From Saprospiraceae bacterium (GTDB lineage: Bacteria; Bacteroidota; Bacteroidia; Chitinophagales; Saprospiraceae): DNA of 6,987 bases. The position numbers were made by a program, and so were the translations under genes. Each line of letters opens with the position of its first letter. Within the stretch, counting starts at the first letter, position 1. The notes beneath the pieces are model-generated. The model had not been told where the DNA came from. It worked only from the letters and a program-made list of their open reading frames with translations, and did not search any database. Of this stretch, positions 1 to 5,753 are shown piece after piece. Location of the stretch: positions 1-6,987 of the forward strand of contig JAGQXA010000166.1 of NCBI GenBank assembly GCA_020436865.1, given 5' to 3'.

Positions 1-448
1 CCTTGCCTTCGCCCCGGAGGCGGTGCGCCAGGCCGATGCCATCGGCCAGGGCGAGTTGCGGACCGAGATGCGAGATCATGCCCACGATGTGATAGTCGAG
101 GGTGCCGAAATGAAAAGAACGGTCGCGACCCTTGGTAAAGCCCAGGGCCTTGCCTTGCCATTGGCAAAAGAGCCGCTCCAGCGGGATCTCGCGGGATGTG
201 AAGACCCCCAGATTCCGGTGCATGGTGAAGATAAACTCGTCAGGTTGCAATGCGGTGGTCGCCCCAACCGAAATGGCCTCCTGCCCAATGCCGGAGAACC
301 ACTTACTGATCTTTCCCTGCCGCAACAGGATAAGCATTTTCTCCTCGATCAATCGCGGGCGGAGCAGTTGGCGGTAAAGGTCCAATAAGCGATCGTCCGA
401 CAGATCTCCTCGCTCGAACTGGATGGCCGTATCAGGTAAGCTTACCAT
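1..448 (-). CDS. 2-oxoacid dehydrogenase E1 component, alpha-type N-terminal part (partial)
   Basis: This is the N-terminal 149 codons of a gene that continues past the left edge, so no stop is visible. The translation carries the start of an E1 alpha fold: a helix with RLIEEKMLILLRQGKISKW (residues 32-50), then the G-I-G-Q-E-A-I-S-V-G segment (53-62), TMHRNLGVF (75-83) and HIVGMISHLGPQLALADG (120-137), which is the thiamine-diphosphate E1 pattern of pyruvate or branched-chain 2-oxoacid dehydrogenases. These cytoplasmic enzymes decarboxylate a 2-oxoacid and pass the acyl group to the lipoyl E2. In Bacteroidota this form is often one long chain with E1 alpha and beta fused; the window is too short to show whether that holds here. 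The GDG..N cofactor motif would lie off the edge. The start is well supported: an in-frame stop (TAA, plus positions 461-463) lies four codons upstream with no other Met between. Substrate preference (pyruvate or branched-chain) cannot be decided. Confidence 0.88.
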   Translation of the reverse strand, partial: MVSLPDTAIQFERGDLSDDRLLDLYRQLLRPRLIEEKMLILLRQGKISKWFSGIGQEAISVGATTALQPDEFIFTMHRNLGVFTSREIPLERLFCQWQGKALGFTKGRDRSFHFGTLDYHIVGMISHLGPQLALADGIGLAHRLRGEGK

Positions 449-498
449 AGGTATATTCGGTTATGCGGGCCGGAAAAGTATGCGGATTCCCAGCGGGG

Positions 499-506
499 CA
501 AAGGTA
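499..506 (-). promoter_or_regulatory. Bacteroidota-type -7 element (TACCTTTG) for the E1 gene
   Basis: On the minus strand TACCTTTG matches the TAnnTTTG -7 consensus of Bacteroidota exactly. A TTTC, a weak version of the -33 TTTG, lies 19 nt upstream. It would give transcription starting near 492 and a leader of about 45 nt before the ATG at 448. The assignment rests on sequence and position only. Confidence 0.55.
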
Positions 507-693
507 ATAGAAATTCGCTCTCCAGGAAATGGGAAAGGTACAGTAATAACGCCGCAGAAGGCTCTCTGTTGCAGCGCCTTTCCACCCATAATGACGCGCC
601 TATGCAAAATAGGAAAGCCCGGGCGACCGTTGAACAATCCGGACAAATTTGGTTTTTGTGAATGGAAGCTACCCATATTCGGGACGGGCTACC

Positions 694-701
694 TATCTTT
701 A
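694..701 (+). promoter_or_regulatory. Possible -7 element (TATCTTTA) for the PBP1A gene
   Basis: TATCTTTA matches TAnnTTTG at all but the last base. No good -33 TTTG is seen at the right distance, so this is weak. If real, transcription would start near 708, which excludes the ATG at 662 and leaves those at 731, 746 and 776. Confidence 0.25.
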
Positions 702-775
702 CCCTGAGAATTGCCGAAAATCGACCTCCTATGCTACCATCCGGGATGGATCCTGATCAAATACGGGAAAAAAGA

Positions 776-3349
776 ATGCCGATCTACCAAAAGATCGTGC
801 GATGGATGTGGTACGCCCTGGGGGCCGGCGTATTGACCGCCTTACTGATCTTTGTGATCCTTTCCTTCTCTAATCTGCCTAGTACGGAAGAACTGGAAAA
901 TCCGAAGAGCAAACTGGCTTCGGAAGTGTACGCCGCCGACGGGGAGGTACTGGGACGTTATTTCGTGGAAAATCGCGTGCCGGTGGCCTACGACAGTCTC
1001 TCGCCCTTCCTGATCCAGGCCCTGATCTCTACGGAAGACGAGCGCTTTTATGCCCATAGCGGCATCGACCTGGAAGCCCTTGGGCGGGTACTCATCAAGA
1101 CCGGCCTGTTACGGCAGCGCAACTACGGGGGCGGTAGTACCATCACCCAACAGTTGGCGAAGTTGTTGTTTACCGGCCATCGCGCCAGCGGCTTCGGCCG
1201 GGTGGTCGTCCAAAAGCTCAAAGAGTGGATCATTGCCGTTCGCCTCGAACGAAAATATACCAAGGAGGAGATCATCGCGATGTACCTCAACAAGTTCGAT
1301 TTCCTCAACGACGGCGACGGCATCAAGGCAGCCGCCGAGATCTATTTCGGAAAATCGCAGGACTCGCTCGATATCCAGGAGGCCGCTACGCTGGTCGGCA
1401 TGTTGAAAAACCCTTCGCTGTTCAACCCCGTGCGCTATCCCGATACGGTACTGCACCGGCGCATGGTCGTGCTGAAGCAGATGCAGAATAACGGCGTGTT
1501 CTCCGAGGAAGTCTATGACTCGCTCCGCCAGGTCCCGCTCGGGCTTTCCTTCCGCCGGAAAACTCATAACGACGGGTTGGCGCCCTATTTCCGCGGAGCG
1601 CTCTCCCAAAAGATCGGCGATATCCTCGATCGCGAAGACGTGCGGAAGGCCGACGGCAGTCGCTACGACCTGTACCGCGACGGCCTGCGCATCTATACGA
1701 CGATCGATCCGGAGATCCAGCGCCAGATGGAGCTGGCCGCTGCGGAACACATGGCGCATCTGCAACAGGTGTTCGACCGCTATTGGAGCAGCCGCTCCAA
1801 AGACCCCTGGAAGTACAAGGACAGAGATACGTCGGAAGGAGAAATGCAGGCCCGCAAGCGAAAGCTGGCCCGCATGGTGCGCGAATCCGAACGCTTCGAG
1901 AGCTTGCGCGCCACCTACCTGGATCCGACCATCGAACTGATCCGGAAGGAGGTGGGCGACGTGCGTTTCCTCGATGCCGACATCGATCGCATGCTGGCAC
2001 AGGAGGAAGACCCCTCCACGTTCAAACGCATGTTGAGCGACGGCACGATCAACGAGAATCTCGAGTCGGACTATTCCGACATCATGAACAGTGCCTACTG
2101 GCCCCAGTTGAAGGAAAAGTGGGAGGAACTGCAGGAGGTAGCCAAAGAGGTGTTCAACACGCCGGTAGAAATGCGGGTGTTTACCTACGAGAACGACGAA
2201 ATGGAAAAGGATACGGTGATGAGTCCGCTCGATTCGCTGATCTATCATCACCACTTTCTCCAGATCGGTTCGCTGGCCGTCGACCCCATCACCGGCTTCG
2301 TGAAAGGTTGGGTCGGAGGGATCAACTACAAGTATTTCAAGTTCGACCACATTCAATCGCGGCGACAGGTTGGGTCGACCTTCAAACCGTTCGTGTATGC
2401 CACCGCCATTGCCCAGCAGGGCATCTCGCCCTGCTTCCGGGTGTGGGATTTCCCGCAGTCCATCCTGCCGGGCGACGGTAATTTTCACCTGGCCGAAGAA
2501 TGGACGCCCTCAAACTCCGATGGCAAGTATACAGGGGAGGCCCTCACCCTCAAAGAGGGCCTGGCCAAATCGAAGAATACGGTTTCCGTGTATCTGATGA
2601 AGCAATTGCGCGACACCGAGCCGGTGCGCGACCTGATCGACAATATGGGCATCAGCAAGGAGGCCAAATACGCTAACGGGCGCTACATCGTACCGAAGGC
2701 ACCGTCGATCTGCCTGGGCGCTACCGACCTTTCGGTCATGGAAATGACCGGCGCTTACACGACCTTTGCCAACAACGGCATCTACAACAAGCCTCGCTTC
2801 ATTACAAAGATCGAAGACCGCAACGGCCGCCTGCTTTACGAAGAAGAACCGGAAGAACGACAGGCCATCGAAGAGCGCCCTAACTACGTCATGGTCGAAA
2901 TGCTGCGCTATGCCTCCGGCGGAATGGGCTTGGAAAGCCAGGTCGGCGGCAAGACGGGCACCACCAACGACTATGTCGACGGCTGGTTCATGGGCATCAC
3001 GCCAAGCCTCGTCGTCGGCACCTGGGTCGGCGGAGAAGACCGCTGGATCCGGTTCCTCGACCTGCTGTACGGACAAGGCGCCTACATGGCCAAACCTTAC
3101 TTCAAGAAAGTGATGCAACGCCTCGAAAAAGACGAGGAGGCCGATTACGACAAAACTGCCCGGTTCCATATACCGCCGGGCGATCTGGGTATCGAAATGG
3201 ATTGCTCGAAATACGAGCACGGCCTGCCCTCGGAAGGAGGCGACACCTTCAATGAATACGACGGCTTTGCCGAAGATGTGTTTGGCGACGAAGAGTTGCT
3301 GCCCCGGCGCGATTCCTCTTTCCAACGCGACCGCTTCGAAGAGCAGTAG
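776..3349 (+). CDS. Bifunctional class A penicillin-binding protein (PBP1A type)
   Basis: An 857-residue inner-membrane enzyme that polymerises glycan strands from lipid II and cross-links the stem peptides on the outer side of the membrane. A transmembrane helix (about residues 9-31) is followed by a GT51 transglycosylase domain with EDERFYAHSGID (catalytic Glu87), GGSTITQQ (119-126) and RKYTKEEIIAMYLN. The transpeptidase domain has STFK (nucleophile Ser534), SKN (from Ser599) and KTGTT (from Lys726), so all three penicillin-binding motifs are intact. Between the domains, from TTIDPEIQ to AVDPITG, lie about 190 residues, much longer than in proteobacterial PBPs and rich in charged residues; such an insertion is usual in Bacteroidota homologues. 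The tail is acidic. I chose the ATG at 776 because it places the membrane helix right at the N-terminus and is preceded by an A-rich stretch. The frame stays open to an ATG at 662, but the extra 38 residues look non-coding. The small membrane gene 11 bp downstream is probably co-transcribed. Confidence 0.95.
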   Translation: MPIYQKIVRWMWYALGAGVLTALLIFVILSFSNLPSTEELENPKSKLASEVYAADGEVLGRYFVENRVPVAYDSLSPFLIQALISTEDERFYAHSGIDLEALGRVLIKTGLLRQRNYGGGSTITQQLAKLLFTGHRASGFGRVVVQKLKEWIIAVRLERKYTKEEIIAMYLNKFDFLNDGDGIKAAAEIYFGKSQDSLDIQEAATLVGMLKNPSLFNPVRYPDTVLHRRMVVLKQMQNNGVFSEEVYDSLRQVPLGLSFRRKTHNDGLAPYFRGALSQKIGDILDREDVRKADGSRYDLYRDGLRIYTTIDPEIQRQMELAAAEHMAHLQQVFDRYWSSRSKDPWKYKDRDTSEGEMQARKRKLARMVRESERFESLRATYLDPTIELIRKEVGDVRFLDADIDRMLAQEEDPSTFKRMLSDGTINENLESDYSDIMNSAYWPQLKEKWEELQEVAKEVFNTPVEMRVFTYENDEMEKDTVMSPLDSLIYHHHFLQIGSLAVDPITGFVKGWVGGINYKYFKFDHIQSRRQVGSTFKPFVYATAIAQQGISPCFRVWDFPQSILPGDGNFHLAEEWTPSNSDGKYTGEALTLKEGLAKSKNTVSVYLMKQLRDTEPVRDLIDNMGISKEAKYANGRYIVPKAPSICLGATDLSVMEMTGAYTTFANNGIYNKPRFITKIEDRNGRLLYEEEPEERQAIEERPNYVMVEMLRYASGGMGLESQVGGKTGTTNDYVDGWFMGITPSLVVGTWVGGEDRWIRFLDLLYGQGAYMAKPYFKKVMQRLEKDEEADYDKTARFHIPPGDLGIEMDCSKYEHGLPSEGGDTFNEYDGFAEDVFGDEELLPRRDSSFQRDRFEEQ

Positions 3350-3360
3350 AAATTGCAAGC

Positions 3361-3711
3361 ATGAAACCTTATCTCGCCAACCTGATCAATGCCGTAGTGC
3401 TGATCGGAATGGGCCTTTGGGGATACCTCGCTTCTTCCGACTCCTCCCCGACCGCCCTGATTCCCGTGGCCTTCGGCTTCGTTTTCGCCGCCGCCACCCC
3501 GCTCTTTCGTAGGGGAAACAAGGTGGTGGCCCACATCGTGGTCGTTTTCACCTTCCTGCTGATCATCGCCCTCTATGTGCCGATGAAAGGAGCGGTAGAA
3601 CGCGACGACAGCCTGGCCATGTTTCGGGTCGGCTTCATGATGCTGTGCTGTTTGCTGGCGCTCATCGTGTACATTAAGAGCTTCGTCGACGCCCGCCGAA
3701 AGCCGGCCTGA
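3361..3711 (+). CDS. Small four-helix membrane protein of unknown function
   Basis: A 116-residue, very hydrophobic protein. Four membrane segments can be read at about residues 8-25, 31-48, 55-74 and 88-107. Positive residues lie in the loop after helix 2 (FRRGNK) and at the C-terminus (DARRKPA), which by the positive-inside rule suggests both ends are cytoplasmic. No catalytic motif is visible and I cannot assign a family with confidence. It starts 11 bp after the PBP1A stop and ends just before a strong terminator, so the two genes very likely form one transcript. That makes a role in the inner membrane near cell wall synthesis conceivable, but this is inference from position only. Confidence 0.85.
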   Translation: MKPYLANLINAVVLIGMGLWGYLASSDSSPTALIPVAFGFVFAAATPLFRRGNKVVAHIVVVFTFLLIIALYVPMKGAVERDDSLAMFRVGFMMLCCLLALIVYIKSFVDARRKPA

Positions 3712-3719
3712 TCCTGTAA

Positions 3720-3772
3720 GGGTCCGAGGATCCCTGTGTCCAGGAATCCTCGGACCCTCTTTCATCTCTTAT
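3720..3772 (+). terminator. Rho-independent terminator after the PBP1A unit
   Basis: A perfect 12-bp stem pairs gggtccgaggat (3720-3731) with atcctcggaccc (3746-3757). Two further C-G pairs can form inside it past a bulged A. A pyrimidine-rich, T-rich run starts directly after the stem. It lies 8 bp after the stop of the small membrane gene. The same bases belong to the repeated intergenic element described separately. Confidence 0.8.
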
Positions 3773-3791
3773 CTTTCTGCTTTCATCTTCC
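3721..3791. repeat. Intergenic composite repeat, copy A
   Basis: Positions 3721-3749 match 5650-5678 at 22 of 29 positions without gaps, sharing blocks ggtcc, gatcc, tccagg and atcc. Both are followed by a pyrimidine heptad array; here it occupies 3757-3791 and reads as CTCTTTC, ATCTCTT, ATCTTTC, TGCTTTC, ATCTTCC. In this copy the box forms most of a terminator hairpin. The alignment was made by eye. Confidence 0.5.
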
Positions 3792-3818
3792 CCAATCCCT
3801 CGTTCGGCCGGCTTCTTT

Positions 3819-3833
3819 TCCGGTCCAACCGGA
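3819..3833. repeat. Short perfect inverted repeat upstream of the FN3 gene promoter
   Basis: TCCGGT (3819-3824) and ACCGGA (3828-3833) form a perfect 6-bp inverted repeat around three bases. It lies 29 bp upstream of the candidate -7 element, so it could be a regulator site. A 6-bp repeat can also arise by chance. Confidence 0.3.
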
Positions 3834-3862
3834 TTTAGTGGATTTCTGGCTATGGCCGCCCT

Positions 3863-3870
3863 TATCTTTG
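3863..3870 (+). promoter_or_regulatory. Bacteroidota-type -7 element (TATCTTTG) for the FN3 gene
   Basis: TATCTTTG is an exact match to TAnnTTTG. A TTTC at 3843-3846 is the nearest -33-like sequence, with a somewhat short 16-nt spacer. Transcription would start near 3877 and leave a leader of about 105 nt before the ATG at 3983. The leader holds no obvious Shine-Dalgarno sequence. Confidence 0.55.
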
Positions 3871-3982
3871 TTTCGTTCCAAGGCAAAATCCAAATATCTC
3901 TTTAGTGTTTCTCCACATTCCGAGTCCTGCAGGCTCTGCTGGGTTGCCTTTTGATTGTCAATAACTTAAAATCAGCGAAACG

Positions 3983-5530
3983 ATGAAAAATTGGTTCTTT
4001 TTTACCCTGATCATGGCTACCCTCTACGCCACGCCGAGTTGGGCGCAGAGCTGCGACGACGCCACCGGATTGACCTATACCGTACTCAGCGACACGGAAG
4101 TACAACTCGACTGGGATGCTGTACCCAATGCGACGGGCTACAAGCTGCGCGTCGAACTGGAATCGCCCGGCGCGCCCTTCGAATTGCGCCTGTTCGTATC
4201 GACCAACAGCCATACGGTTGCCGACCTGACGCCGGGCGCCGTCTACAAGTTCAAAGTACGCACTCAATGCGGGGGAGATCATGCTTCGTGGTCGGACAAC
4301 GTCTTCTTCTCGACTACCAGCGCACCTCCGGGCGGAGGCGGCCCCGGACCGGCGAGCTGTACGGCGCCCGACGGCCTGGCCGTCAGCAACCTGACCGATG
4401 TATCGGCCACCCTGAGTTGGAATGCCGTCCCCGGCGCTACCGCCTACCGCGTAGAGGTGGAAGATGGCGACAACACGCCGCCCTACCACCAGGAAACGAC
4501 CCTGACGGGAACCTCGATCGACATCGACGGCCTCGTGGCCGGCGGTCAGTACAAGTTCAAAGTGAAAGCCAAGTGCAGCAGCGGAAATTTCAGCGACTAC
4601 TCGCCCTGGTTCTTCTTCCCGGGAAATCCGGGCGGCCCCGGTAGCGGCCCCTGCGCCATGCCGGCCGGACTGAGCGTTACCGATATTACCGACAATAGCG
4701 CCCTCGTAAGCTGGGATCCCGTGCCGGGCGTAACGACCTACGAACTGGAAGTGGAAGATGCCGACAATACGCCGATCTTCTTCCTCAATGAATTGGTGAA
4801 CGCTACCGAATTTCTGGTGACCGGCCTTTCGACCGGCGGCAACTACAAGTTCAAAGTGAAGAGCAAGTGCAGCGGCGGGAATAACAGCGACTGGACGGAA
4901 TGGTTCTTCTTCTCGACCGGCTCGGGCGGAGGTCCGACCGGGCCCTGCGTGACTCCTACCGAACTGGCCATCAACGATCTGACGCCTACCTCTGTTCTCG
5001 TCTCCTGGGCCGTGGTAAGCGGAGCGCAAGCCTACGAACTGCAGGTGGAAGACGCCGACAATACGCCGCCTTTCTCCATCAACGAGATCCTGACGGCCAC
5101 GGAGTTTCTGGTGACCGGCCTCTCGCCCAGCGGTAACTACAAATTCAAGGTAAAGAGCAAATGCAGCGGCGGAAATAACAGCGACTGGTCCGACTGGTTC
5201 TTCTTCTCGACACCGGCCAACTTCGGGGCAGAAACGGCCTTGCAAGCCAAAGGTGAGCAGAAAGCCGCCCTCGACCTGCAGCTATTCCCCAACCCGGTAC
5301 AACTGGGCGCTCCGATCACGCTCAAAATGACGGCCGCGATCGACCGGCAACTAAACGGCTATGTACAGGTTTTCGATCTGCAAGGTCGCTTGTACCTGAC
5401 CCGGGAGATCGATCAAAATGGATCGGCCGAACTCAGCATCCCTTCCGCCGGTCTGTCGCCGGGGATGTACCAGGTCGTCATCCGTTCTGCCACCGACGTT
5501 CAGGGACAACGCTTCCGCATCGTCGAGTAA
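3983..5530 (+). CDS. Secreted protein with four fibronectin type III domains and a T9SS sorting tail
   Basis: A 515-residue exported protein. A Sec signal peptide (residues 1 to about 21, cleavage probably after PSWA) is followed by four FN3 domains at about 24-111, 126-212, 224-311 and 322-409, joined by Gly/Pro-rich linkers such as PPGGGGPGP. Each domain shows the FN3 pattern L-x-W near strand B, a central Y-x-(L/V)-x-V-E and Y-K-F-K-V. After a linker, residues 433-515 form a type A Por sorting domain: LFPNP, then VQVFDLQGR, GLSPGMYQVVI and a final RFRIVE. Proteins with this tail cross the outer membrane by the type IX system and are usually cleaved and attached to the cell surface or released. 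There is no catalytic domain, so an adhesive or binding role is likely; the ligand is unknown. Every domain holds one cysteine pair spaced 72 residues apart. The gene has its own promoter candidate and is followed by several hairpins. The ATG at 3983 is chosen because it opens directly on the signal peptide. Confidence 0.93.
   Translation: MKNWFFFTLIMATLYATPSWAQSCDDATGLTYTVLSDTEVQLDWDAVPNATGYKLRVELESPGAPFELRLFVSTNSHTVADLTPGAVYKFKVRTQCGGDHASWSDNVFFSTTSAPPGGGGPGPASCTAPDGLAVSNLTDVSATLSWNAVPGATAYRVEVEDGDNTPPYHQETTLTGTSIDIDGLVAGGQYKFKVKAKCSSGNFSDYSPWFFFPGNPGGPGSGPCAMPAGLSVTDITDNSALVSWDPVPGVTTYELEVEDADNTPIFFLNELVNATEFLVTGLSTGGNYKFKVKSKCSGGNNSDWTEWFFFSTGSGGGPTGPCVTPTELAINDLTPTSVLVSWAVVSGAQAYELQVEDADNTPPFSINEILTATEFLVTGLSPSGNYKFKVKSKCSGGNNSDWSDWFFFSTPANFGAETALQAKGEQKAALDLQLFPNPVQLGAPITLKMTAAIDRQLNGYVQVFDLQGRLYLTREIDQNGSAELSIPSAGLSPGMYQVVIRSATDVQGQRFRIVE
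4358..5209 (+). repeat. Tandem FN3-encoding repeats (three units of 294 bp)
   Basis: Domains 2, 3 and 4 begin at cysteines 126, 224 and 322, an exact period of 98 codons including the linker; domain 1 is set 102 codons before domain 2. Domains 3 and 4 are closest: residues 273-311 and 371-409 differ at only four positions, while the halves before them differ at many. About ten codons in this conserved part differ only synonymously, so the duplication is not recent. Confidence 0.85.
5279..5527 (+). other. Type IX secretion C-terminal sorting domain (Por tail) coding region
   Basis: Residues 433-515 of the FN3 protein fit the type A sorting pattern: FPNP at the start, a V-x-V-x-D-L-x-G-R strand, a G-x-Y-x-V-x-I strand and a final short basic-hydrophobic strand. 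It is recognised by the outer membrane secretion and attachment machinery of Bacteroidota. No part of that machinery is encoded in this window. Confidence 0.88.
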
Positions 5531-5537
5531 GACACAA

Positions 5538-5584
5538 CCAAAAACCGATGGAGGCTCCTGACTTCGAATGCCTCCATCTTTTGG
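5538..5584 (+). terminator. First hairpin after the FN3 gene
   Basis: gatggaggc (5547-5555) pairs perfectly with gcctccatc (5570-5578) around a 14-base loop, followed by TTTT. The A run before it (ccaaaa) can pair with the T run (ttttgg) past a 3-base bulge. The stem begins 16 bp after the FN3 stop codon. It is a plausible rho-independent terminator with a short T tract. Confidence 0.6.
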
Positions 5585-5596
5585 ATCTCGATCCAA
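5581..5596. repeat. Perfect 7-bp inverted repeat between two terminators
   Basis: TTGGATC (5581-5587) and GATCCAA (5590-5596) are perfect inverted copies separated by two bases. It overlaps the T tract of the first hairpin, so the two structures may compete in RNA. A two-base loop cannot close without opening the inner pair, so a DNA site is as likely as an RNA hairpin. Confidence 0.4.
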
Positions 5597-5599
5597 TCC

Positions 5600-5649
5600 G
5601 AAAGGCCTCTCGCAAATTTGGGGGAATGCGAGGGCCTTTCTTCTTTCTA
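5600..5649 (+). terminator. Second, strong terminator after the FN3 gene
   Basis: gaaaggcc plus ctcgca (5600-5614, one bulged T at 5608) pairs with tgcgag plus ggcctttc (5627-5640), giving 14 base pairs around a 12-base loop. TTCTTTCT follows directly. This is the best-formed terminator downstream of the FN3 gene. Confidence 0.75.
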
Positions 5650-5753
5650 GGTCCAAAGATCCTTAGATCCAGGGATCCATCGGTCGGGCCGCTTTGAGCC
5701 GGCCGACCGGTAATTATCATCTTTCTTCTTTCATCTTTCATCTTTCATCTTAC
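5650..5753. repeat. Intergenic composite repeat, copy B, with heptad array
   Basis: The 29-bp box (5650-5678) matches copy A at 3721-3749 in 22 of 29 positions. A hairpin follows, CGGTCGG (5681-5687) with CCGACCG (5703-5709), extended by three pairs past a bulged G. Then five heptads fill 5719-5753: ATCTTTC, TTCTTTC, ATCTTTC, ATCTTTC, ATCTTAC. The last three heptads encode the C-terminus of the TPR lipoprotein on the other strand, and its stop codon straddles the second and third. Confidence 0.55.

Larger units (their letters stand above)
449..775. other. Divergent intergenic region between the E1 gene and the PBP1A gene
   Basis: These 327 bp hold no convincing gene. Open frames here (423-707 plus, 461-676 minus, and the upstream extension of the PBP frame from 662) show no recognisable domain, and they overlap real genes or the candidate promoters. 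The region carries the E1 promoter candidate near 499-506 and a weaker rightward candidate near 694-701. I saw no RNA gene or convincing riboswitch fold. Confidence 0.6.

Noticed and set aside
23..388. A 121-codon plus-strand frame at the left edge
   Set aside because: The opposite strand encodes a recognisable E1 dehydrogenase over the same bases; the plus frame has no recognisable domain.
461..676. A 71-codon minus-strand frame just upstream of the E1 gene
   Set aside because: It spans the exact TACCTTTG promoter element, has no recognisable domain, and lies in a region of lower coding character.
662..775. N-terminal extension of PBP1A from the ATG at 662
   Set aside because: The extra 38 residues do not resemble a PBP N-terminus, and they would push the membrane anchor away from the protein start. 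A possible promoter element lies within them.
1109..2488. A 459-codon open frame on the minus strand inside the PBP1A gene
   Set aside because: It is antisense to conserved catalytic domains, has no recognisable domain or signal, and is explained by the GC-rich third positions of the real gene.
2510..3358. A 282-codon minus-strand frame opposite the PBP transpeptidase domain
   Set aside because: It is a shadow of the region holding the SKN and KTG motifs, with no recognisable features of its own.
3902..5245. A 447-codon open frame on the minus strand opposite the FN3 gene
   Set aside because: Its internal repeats mirror the FN3 repeats on the other strand, and the plus-strand product has a signal peptide, four domains and a sorting tail.
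5719..5753. The heptad array as a CRISPR array or microsatellite gene
   Set aside because: Units are seven bases with no spacers, so it is a simple tandem repeat, not CRISPR.
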